NCBI GenBank assembly: GCA_033439255.1
Contig: CM065882.1
Location: forward strand, 1,798,001 to 1,862,000
Source: Hericium rajendrae
Taxonomy: Eukaryota; Basidiomycota; Agaricomycetes; Russulales; Hericiaceae
Reading direction: 5' to 3'
DNA: 64,000 nt
Of the stretch, positions 55,588 through 64,000 are shown piece by piece; positions within the stretch are counted from its first letter, which is position 1, and every line of letters starts with the position of its first letter. A program made the position numbers and the translations under genes. The notes under the pieces are model-generated. The model searched no databases, had not been told where the DNA came from, and was given only the letters and a program-made list of their open reading frames with translations.

Positions 55588-57210
55588 TCAGCCGGTCTTC
55601 GCCTTTAATTCTCTCCAAAGCGTAGTGAACATCAAGGCACCGACGCCGATGTACGCGATCTCGAGCCCGACGTAGTTCAGCATGCCAAGCTTGACGCCAC
55701 TGCCTCCCCACACCGCGCCTGTGACTCGCCCGGTATAGTTGCTATACTGGATAGCTGGAAGAAGCCATCAACAGCTGCGTGCCGCAGTCCTCAAAAGTAA
55801 AGCCACCGACCTAAGCTTGTCTTCCCGTTCCACGAGTCCGGCAGCTGCTTGCTCAACAAGCTCAACGTGCATGTACTTGCCAAATTGAAGCCTAACGCTA
55901 CTAGGAACCACGACACGAAAAAGCTCCCGTAATTCACGCTTTGCGTTTTGAGTACTGCAATCGCGATGAGGAGCCCCACGAGGCCGAGGCTGGATCCAAG
56001 CGCGAGGATCTGGCGGTCCTGCATGCGCCGCGCAAAAAAGAGGTTGAACAACAAGAACGGGAACGTCGCAATTCCGCCGAGGGCGATAAAGTTGCCAGAG
56101 GCGAAGGGCGACCAGTGCAGCGCGTGCTCGGCTGCGCCGAACACGGGGATGTTGGATTCCCATGCCCCAAGGACGAAGAAGCAGGTCATTGCGAACCAGC
56201 ACATGCACGCGATGACGCCCCACTGTCGTGCATTGATACGGATGCGGCCGGAGACGGATGGCCCTTCGTGACTGGCCTCCGCGCTCGTGGACATCTCCTT
56301 CGGAACATCCGCCGCGTCCTTTTGCACCTCGATCAGCTCGATTGCGGGTGTTGCGTCCGCCAGCTTCATATCGGGAACGTCCTCGAAGAAAACGCCGGAC
56401 GCTATCCAAAATGCAACCCAGGCGCCAGCCATAATCCATCCTGGGCTGGTGTACCCATTGAAAATCGCATTGTGGAAGCCGATTTTGGTCAATAGGCCGC
56501 CGGCGAAGGGTCCGAGGCTCATGCCGATCCCTTGCCCGAGGACAAGCCATCCGGCAAGGGTAGTGCGCCGCCGGATGCCAACGATGCGCGGGTCCGAACA
56601 GTAGCGCTTGGAGTACATCCAAAATGTGAAGCCTAGACCCTGGACAATGCGGCCAATCAAGATGAGGTAGAGGAAGTTTGCACGATAGGCGAGAGCATAG
56701 AGGACGCTTCCGAGTATCATGGAGGCACATGCGAAGTGCAGGGGGCGTTTGTACTTCCCTATGGAAGTGCGGCGAGTATTGAGTAAAGAGGAATAAACAG
56801 TTTCAACACTACACACCTTGATCGAGATGCATGAGGGGTATCAATGAAAGTCCTGAAAACGCAGTGGGTATACCGATGACCAGACCTGAGAAGGTCGGAG
56901 AACCGCCAAGATGCTCCGCATATGCACTCGACGACGATACGATGATAAAGAATGAGATCTGATTCCACAACGAATCAGTGCAAGAACCGCGTTCATGCAA
57001 AAATTAATACAGGCTTACCTGTAAAGGCACGTTTGACAGAAGGACCATCGCCAAAGATGAACGCTTGGGTAGTCTGTGCTCCTTCTGTTGCCGCTCAGAC
57101 TCTATCTCTCTCTCATTCGCCATACTGCTGTCAAAAACGGTAGATGCGCGGACTTGTTCCACTGGTAGATCAAGCCCAGGGCGGCGGCTCATAGTCGTTT
57201 CTTGACTCAT
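55588..57210 (-). CDS. Major facilitator superfamily transporter
   Basis: Plasma or organelle membrane transporter, substrate unknown. ATG at 57210: MSQETTMSRRPG with a charged cytosolic start (NEREIESERQQKEHRLPKR). First helices in SLAMVLLSNVPLQ and ISFFIIVSSSSAYAEHLGGSPTFSGLVIGIPTAFSGLSLIPL; then KYKRPLHFACASMILGSVLYALAY, IGRIVQGLGFTFWMYSKRYCSDP (the family signature after helix 4), AGWLVLGQGIGMSLGPFAGG, a long central loop, and helices to GVGALMFTTLWRELKAKTG, TGA at 55588-55590. Around 12 helices, three or four introns. Signature GRIVQGLGF is typical of fungal MFS proteins of the SPX-free YCR023-like type, by memory only. Confidence 0.88.
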
Positions 57211-57430
57211 ATCCTCTGCCGCGGTATCTTGTCAGTGCTTTGAACTCACGGGATCGAAGCAGGCAGACAGATGGTGGAAGAAGACCAGTTGTAACGGATG
57301 CCGGGTGCCGAGTGATGTCATGCGACGCCAGGCGCCGGGAGCCATCACGCGCCAACACGGAATCTCGAGGTAGCCGGGCCCGGAAGCGCCGCCTTCCCGA
57401 TTAGGTAGTCAAGCCACACCGGCCGACCTA

Positions 57431-57983
57431 CTGTACAGTTGAGGGCGGACCTACAATCTTATTTTCTTCCGTATTTAGTGTACGTCTTGTGTAGGAAAAA
57501 CATGATCAATCATTGTCTATCATCTTCCGAATCTTACTTCTCTCTTCTTGCTTTTTCCTTTCTCTCGAACGACGTCTGCGCGCGCGCTTCGAACGAGCGC
57601 CCGCACCTTGCTTCTGAACGAGGAAGTCGAAGCGCGCCCACATACGCAAATCCGGCCAAAGGCCGTCTTTGGTGAGTGGACCGCCTCGTCTTCTTCTTCT
57701 CTCCACGACGCGTCGTCCGAGGTAACAGGCGAGTTCGCCTGCCTCGTCCTCCGTCCCTCCGATTCCTAGGAGTCTTTGTCGAGCCGAACTGAGACTTCTC
57801 GTTCGACTTTGACTCGGGCGCCTCGCTTGGACTCGAGGACCGCACACACCTCTGCTCTCCAACGCCCGCTAGCCACGGTGAGGACTCCCGGTACTTGCGA
57901 CCGTTGCGTCACAAAGGTGGACATATCCGGAAGTCCTTCACCCCTAGCCGACCTTCTTTCCTCCAAATCTCAAAGCTTTCGAT
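57431..57983 (+). repeat. Candidate 5' LTR and leader of the gypsy element
   Basis: Starts TGTACAGTTGAGG at about 57434, has an AT-rich then pyrimidine-rich part (57510-57570) as LTR promoters do, and a TGGACATATCC near 57917 that could be a primer-binding site, just after a CACA. The partner LTR is outside the window, so the borders are unproven. Confidence 0.35.
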
Positions 57984-60900
57984 ATGGCTCCCAAGACTCG
58001 CAGCAGCCGAGCGGATCCGCCCGTGGCTCCGACGCCTGCTCCATCTCCAGTTGCCCCGGATGGAGAAGGCGACACTGGCGATCCATCCCTAGCTGTACCA
58101 TTGCCGGATGCTGACGAGGCGAATTCGCCTCGGCAGGATCCTCCTCCCCATCTCGGGCTGCCGCTCGCGGACGACTCTCTTTCGACTTCGCGCGGATCTA
58201 ACGAGGACGCGCCCGCGCTCGCCCTTCACGTCGCGACAGCGGCGGCCATCTATGATGAGTTTCAACAAACTCTCGTCGATCGTACCCTCCTGCCAGAGTA
58301 CATAGCCGGTCGCGATTTCGCGCGCTATAACGAGGCTGTTATCATCAATCGCGGAATCCAGGCAGACGGATCACCTCGCTTCCAATTATCTTTCACGGAA
58401 GCATCGGTATTACACACCCTCGTCGAGCACGTCCAAGGCTTCCTCGACCGTCTGTTCCAGCTGTTCCCTTCCGAAATGCACGCCGGTCGGATAGCATACC
58501 AAATCGATCCCAACTTCTGCCTGCAAGGCGTGCTGGAGGGCTGCGAATCCGCTATGCAAGTCTTCATGAACTGGCAAGCGCTCGGATATCGTCTTCAGCG
58601 CGGGGCTCGATTCGTCGAGAAGTACCGCCAGGAGTTTGTCACTGAACAGAGACCTCCGTCTCCAGCCTCCTCCACTGCTTCTGGCTTACAAGCTCGCCAA
58701 CAGACGGCGGTTCACTCAGAATATCTGCGCCAACTCTATGCTTCGAATTCCATCAAAACGCGGCTCCCTGTTCACCGTCAGGAACTCTTCCAACAGAATC
58801 CTCCCATGTCCCTACGGGCCATTATTCCAGTTCCCAACGAGGTCCGCAACCTGGACTGCCCTCCGTACCCGTCCGAACAAGACAGGTCGTCAGCTCCGTT
58901 AGCCACCTCCGCTTTTGCCGCTTCAGGACAGTCCTCGTTGTCACAAGCCGACGTATCGGCCATAGATCATGGGCTGACTATGGCCGAAGGGGACTCGACT
59001 TACCGCGGCCCCGATTATTCCCATCGATACGACGCAAGGCCTCTTAGTAATGCTGCCTTCGACCAAGGACTGCGAACCCGTCCGAGTTCGACGGCACTAC
59101 CCATAGAACCAGCCGTGCGACGCCCTCGTCCATCCAACGTCATCTTCGGGCTTGCGCAACACTCAAGAATCCCAGGCGCTGCTGAGCTTCCCGACACGCC
59201 CGTTAGGCAGACCGGAACAGCGGTGATTCCGCCGCCATTCGGTACTCCCTCTCGGGCTGATCGACCTCCTGGAGCCTGGTCCGCGCAAGACGCCTCGGCT
59301 CATTTCGCTCGCCTCCGTCAGAGCGCAGACGACCCCAGTCGGGTCAATCTCAACCCCGAGCCCGTCACCAACGTGCTCTCAAGAATGAAAGGATCTCCTG
59401 CGCTCTCGCAGCAATCTTCCGGGCCCGGAGGTTCGGGAAGCGGGGGACCTCCTTACGCAGGGGGGCCTCCCTATGCTGGGGGAGGCGGGGAACCCAGTGA
59501 CCCTGGAAGCCCAGGTGGTTCGGGGGGCCATGGCGGGAACGGTGGGGGGCCTCCTCCGCATAGGAATCCCCACCATCACGTTCCGCAACCTCCGAACGCA
59601 GGGCCTCCTGATGGAGTGGGACCGCCAGCTCCGCCGCCTCCGCCACCTCCTGCGATTGCTGCCCTTCCTACGCCATCCGCCCCCAACAAAGGCCCTCGTC
59701 TCAAGGAAGTTCTTAATCCCAGCGATTTGCCAGGATGGAACGGGAGCTCCTACACTGCCGTTAATTACTTCACGGAAGTGCAACAGTTTGCTTCCATGGG
59801 CGGAACCCTGCCAGAGGTCATGGGCAGATGGCTATGGCGTCGTTTGGACGACGGGTCCTCGATTCGTAGCTGGTACATGCTGCTCCACGACGAACTTAAG
59901 GACTACATGTCGTCGCACTATCTCAACTGGCTCCAAGGCATCAAGAAGTATTGGCTCGGGGACAAATGGATGCTCGATCGTCAGATCGAATTCTCCGAAA
60001 TGCACTACCGCCAGAAACGCCACGAAAACGAGTCCCCGACCGACTTCATCACTCGTCGTCTCATGTATTCGCGCATGATCATGGGCACTGGACTCGACGG
60101 CGAAGAAGAAGTCCGCTTGGTCTTGCGCAATGCCAGCCCCGAATGGCACAACATCCTCTATGCCTCGTCCATCACCAACGTGGCTGAACTTCTGCAGCGA
60201 GTTCGCTTGCAAGAAGTACAGTTACGCGCTGCTCATCGTGGCAGAGGTGCGGACATCGTTACGCGCGACGAGCTCAACGCGCTCTTGGATAGCCGCTTCC
60301 GTGGTCGTAATGAAGGAGGCACCGCCCGCCGTCCCTTCTTCGGAAAGCGTCGGACCGCCAACACTATCGCTGCTCACGAAGCCGACGAGGATTTTCCGGT
60401 TTCTGTCGAAGATGACGAAGCTTCTGCAGAAGCTGACCGACGATCCCACGACGACGACGACGACTACGTCGACGGCGTGCGTGCCGAAGCTTTCGCCAAT
60501 GAAGCGAAACGCCAGAGGCCGCCTCCCAAAGGAGGCTACCCATTTCCGAAGGCGGATCAAGTCAAGTCCTCGCGCAAGCCGCCTTCCCCGTGCAAAGTCT
60601 GTGGCAGTAGCAACCATTGGGACAAGGAGTGCCCTCATTGGTCTTACTACGAAGCCAGGAAGACGGCCAATCGGTTAGAAGGATTTGAGGATACCTCTCG
60701 GACAAAGTCCGAAGAAGCTGTATACAGCAAAGCCTTCGAGGCTCTTCTTTCTGAATCTATTTCTTCTACCTATGTGGATGTGGTCATGCTTGACGCGGAC
60801 CTGTGCAAAATGTGTGAATGTCCGACTACTCCACCGGCTAAGTCAGCCTTCTTGTCCCGAGCTCCTTACGTTGAAGAAATTGAGGATGAACACTTCGCTA

Positions 60901-63815
60901 ACCTTCGGAGGAAACCGTCGCAAGCGGATGGCCCCCTCTTGGAGGAAGTTACGCCTGCTAGTCGCCCTGTAGTGGACCTTCCGAAAAGGCGATTTGCCTT
61001 GCCAGGACGGAATGCTGAGGGCGTCTCGGTACTCTCGATGCCGGGATGGGTACTAAGTCGACGGGGCTCGCCCCTTGACCTTCGCCTCGATTCTGGCGCC
61101 GACATTACCTTGCTATCGGAGGCCTTCTACAAAGAACTAAGGGACCCTCCGCCTCTCAAATGAGGCCTCAAGCTCCAGCTCCTGCAGCTCACGGCGAAGG
61201 ATGCACGCCTACTTGGATACGTGAATTTGCCTATCTTCGTAGAAGCCGTCAACGGTGAAATCCTACGCCTCGAAGCCGAGGCCTATGTAGTCTCAGGCAT
61301 GACGGTTCCCATCCTTCTTGGCGAGGACTTCCACCAAACTTACGAGCTTGCTGTAGCGCGTCCGAGCACGGGCACTACAGTCACGTTTGGCGAAACTGGC
61401 TACAGCGTCCTGGCCCAGCCGTGCCAGCACACGAAGGACCGCCGACTTGTCACCCGTGCTAAGGGTTATCCCCTTGCGTGCTTCGTCAAGGCGAAATCTC
61501 ACCGTCGCGCCAAAGCGCGTCGCCGTGCGGCGAAGCACAAGTTCGGCGGTGAACTGCGTCTCGTCCGCGTCAAAAAGGACGTTCGGGTTCCCGCCAGTAC
61601 TGTCAGCAAAGTCGAAGTCGAAGCGCCCTTCCTGGACGATCGGACCTGGCTAGTGGAGAAGGCTATCGTCGCTAACTCGGAGGATCCAGTTTTCGCGATG
61701 CCGAACACCCTCGTTACGGGCTCCTTCCCTTTCGTCCCTATCGCCAATACTTCATCGTGCCCTAAGTATCTTCGTAAGGGGGATATCGTCGGACAACTTG
61801 TCGACCCCGTGGAGTTCCTCGACACCCCGAAGGATCGCGCTCACCTCTCCCTATTGCTTGACCATGCGAAAAAGACGGCCGTTCTAGTCGAGGCGTGCAT
61901 GGCTACTAGCGATTCGTGCGCCACGCCCTCTGACGAACCGACCTCCGAGGAGCAGTGGGGACCCAAGACGGCAGAAGTTCCCGACATGACCGTCTACCCT
62001 TCCTCAGACATGGAGGACCTGTTGGATGTAGGGGAATTGCCGGCTCACTTGCATGCCAAGGCCTGGGACATGCTGCGGCGCCGCGCTGGTGCCTTCGGAT
62101 TCGATGGACGTTTAGGCCAACATCCGTCTCGCGTCCACATCCGTACCCAGGATGGTCAAGTCCCCATCGCGGTTCCCATGTACGGGACTTCCCCGGCCAA
62201 GCGCGAAGTGATTGACGACCAGCTCGACAAATGGTTCGAACAAGGGGTTATCGAACCCTCTCGCAGTCCGTGGAGTGCGCCGGTCGTTATTGTCTACCGC
62301 AATAACAAGCCGCGTTTCTGCATCGATTACTGACGCCTTAACGCGGTCACAACGCCGGATGAGTTTCCTATTCCCAGGCAAACTGAGATCTTATCCTCCT
62401 TATCCGGCGCACAAGTCCTATCCTCCTTGGATGCCCTCTCTGGCTTTACCCAGCTTGAGATGGCACCCGAGGACGTCGAGAAAACCGCCTTCCGCACGCA
62501 CCGCGGTCTTTTCCAATTCTTGCGCATGCCATTCGGCCTGCGTAACGGGCCTTCCATCTTTCAACGCGTGATGCAGGGCATTCTCGTGCCTTATCTGTGG
62601 CTCTTCTGCTTGGTCTACATTGACGATATCGTCGTTTATTCCAAATCGCACGAAGAGCATTTGAACCATTTAGACAAGGTCCTCGAAGCTATCGAGGAGG
62701 CCGGGCTCACCCTCAGCCCCTCGAAGTGCCACATGTTCTACAGCTCCATCATTCTTTTGGGTCACAAGGTGTCTTGGTTGGGCCTCTCCACTCACCGAGC
62801 AAAGGTGGAGAAGATCCTGAATATGCCACGCCCCACCAAAGTCAGTGATTTGCGGACTTTCTTGGGTTTGGCTGTCTACTTCTCCACTTTTCTGCCACAT
62901 TATGCCAGCATCGCCACGCCCTTGTTTCAGCTGACGCGCAAAGGTGTCCGCTGGTCATGGAGTTCCGACGAAGAACATGCCTTCCAAAGCATCAAGGCCT
63001 CCCTTGCCGTGGCACCCGTCTTAGGGCACCCCGAACAAGGCTCTCCATACCGTCTGTACACCGATGCGTCCGCCGATGGCTTGGGCTGCATGCTCCAGCA
63101 AGTCCAACGCATTCGAGTCAAGGACCTTAGCGGCACCAAAGCATACGATCGCTTGAAGCGAGCGTATGATAACGGCCTGGCAGTACCTCGGTTCGTGACC
63201 TGCGTTTCTTCCTCTGATACCCCGGACGCTTTCGCTTCCAAATGGGCTACCTCGCTCGATGAAACCTTCATTTTCGTCGAGCGAGTTATCGCTTATTGGA
63301 GCCATACCTTCAAACCCGTGGAGCGGAACTACTCGGCGACCGAGCGCGAAGCCCTCACTGCCAAGGAAGCCCTCGTTAAATTCCAGCCCTTCATTGAGGG
63401 CGAGCGTATCGTGCTGGTCACCGACCACGCTACGCTGCAGTGGGCTCGGACCTACGAAAACAGCAATCGTCGTCTGGCCGCGTGGGGCACCGTTTTCTCT
63501 GCTTATCAACCTTACCTCGAAATTGTCCATCGTCCTGGACGTGTTCATTCCAACGTCGATCCCCTGTCCCGTCTTCTCCAACATGTCCCGCCGCACGTCT
63601 CCCCTCCGCCCGATGATGCTCCAGCGATCGTGACCAACGGTACCATCGCCGCCGAGGCCGAAGACTCCGCTCAGTGGGAGCCTGCTCTTCAAGTTGCTCA
63701 AGTTGTCATTACCGATATCCGGGATGCTCTCGCCGGCGGAGCTGCCTGCGCCCACGCCGTTCAAACACGGCGTCGGTATCGCGAGGCCGCGGCTCGTTCC
63801 TCCACCCCGCGCTGA
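57984..63815 (+). pseudogene. Gypsy gag-pol with two in-frame TGA codons
   Basis: All parts share one frame from the ATG at 57984. Gag covers about the first 870 codons, with a proline/glycine-rich middle, and ends in a zinc knuckle CKVCGSSNHWDKEC. The protease active site is LRLDSGADITLLS near 61085. TGA at 61161-61163 then breaks the frame. The protease/RT connection and RT follow (SPWSAPVVIVYRNNKPRFCIDY), a second TGA stands at 62331-62333 right after CIDY where the family has an arginine, then RLNAV, GLFQFLRMPFGLRNGPSIFQ, YIDDIVVYSKSHEEH. RNase H has YTDASADGLG, TEREALT and VTDHATLQW, with a long insertion after the first motif. Frame ends at 63815. Without recoding it makes Gag-PR only. 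Confidence 0.8.
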
Positions 63816-64000
63816 TGCGCCCTTTAGCGCGCCTTGCAACGGCATTGCCCACTCCCCGCCTCCTTGCCCGTCCCGCTTCACTTCACCTCAGCCGCACCAA
63901 GTCCGCCCACCGCGACGTTGCTCCCCGCACAGGACAAGCGCCCCCACGGGTTCGGGACCGACCGGGTCGGACTAAAGCCGGCGTCCCATGGTCCGATGCA
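63816..64000. other. Right edge of window
   Basis: 185 bp after the pol frame, GC-rich. A frame from 63694 stays open to 63975 and may point to a frame change toward an integrase-coding part outside the window; not decidable here. Confidence 0.4.

Larger units (their letters stand above)
57434..64000 (+). mobile_element. Ty3/gypsy LTR retrotransposon, cut by window edge
   Basis: A gag-protease-reverse transcriptase-RNase H order on one strand, in a single frame, is diagnostic of Ty3/gypsy. Integrase and the right LTR are missing, presumably beyond 64000. The left limit is tentative. Confidence 0.85.

Overview
The window looks like nuclear DNA of a filamentous basidiomycete, probably an agaricomycete. 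Genes are broken by many short (about 45-65 nt) GT-AG introns, GC content is moderate to high, and several proteins belong to families typical of that group: DUF6534 membrane proteins, basidiomycete-type aquaporin, CE16-type SGNH esterase, and a Ty3/gypsy pol with a long RNase H insertion. No species is claimed. Gene models below come from reading the sequence by eye, so internal exon borders are approximate unless a junction is quoted.

Layout. 0.26-2.5 kb holds an aquaporin and a mitochondrial ICT1-type peptidyl-tRNA hydrolase. 3.06-7.74 kb is a transposon nest: a decayed Mutator-like element with 423-bp inverted ends, whose left end was split by an 846-bp hAT-like element, followed by two TA-flanked MITEs. 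8.3-11.7 kb carries a tandem pair of TMEM53/PaxU-type hydrolases; the second copy has an early stop. Three bases after its stop codon begins a 4.8-kb TA-flanked transposon (11,712-16,507) that encodes a Ulp1-type protease and a DDE_1 transposase. 16.7-41.9 kb is mostly single-copy genes: secreted RNase T2, an unresolved membrane protein, an ABHD11-type hydrolase, a low-complexity protein, a CE16/SGNH esterase, two CCCH zinc-finger paralogues flanking a DUF6534 protein and an extended SDR, the HAD phosphatase MDP1, and a forkhead transcription factor. 42.6-44.4 kb is a non-coding, strongly diverged tandem array with units of about 320-390 bp. 45.2-57.2 kb is a compact housekeeping block: hypothetical protein, THG1, UBP8, HIT protein, a tRNA-His(GUG)-like gene with a repetitive intron, a VIT/VWA protein and an MFS transporter. 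From about 57.4 kb to the right edge lies a Ty3/gypsy retrotransposon, cut by the window end, whose single long frame is interrupted by two TGA codons.

The strongest unusual signals are the nested transposon insertion (the two 423-bp ends match base for base once the insert and its 8-bp duplication are removed), the Ulp1/DDE element whose two genes share one frame and are separated by a single stop that a 51-nt intron could remove, the tRNA-His whose intron is built from copies of its own anticodon-loop hexamer and lies 3.6 kb from THG1 (the enzyme that matures tRNA-His), and the unexplained tandem array beside the forkhead gene. No CRISPR array, rRNA or obvious biosynthetic cluster was seen.
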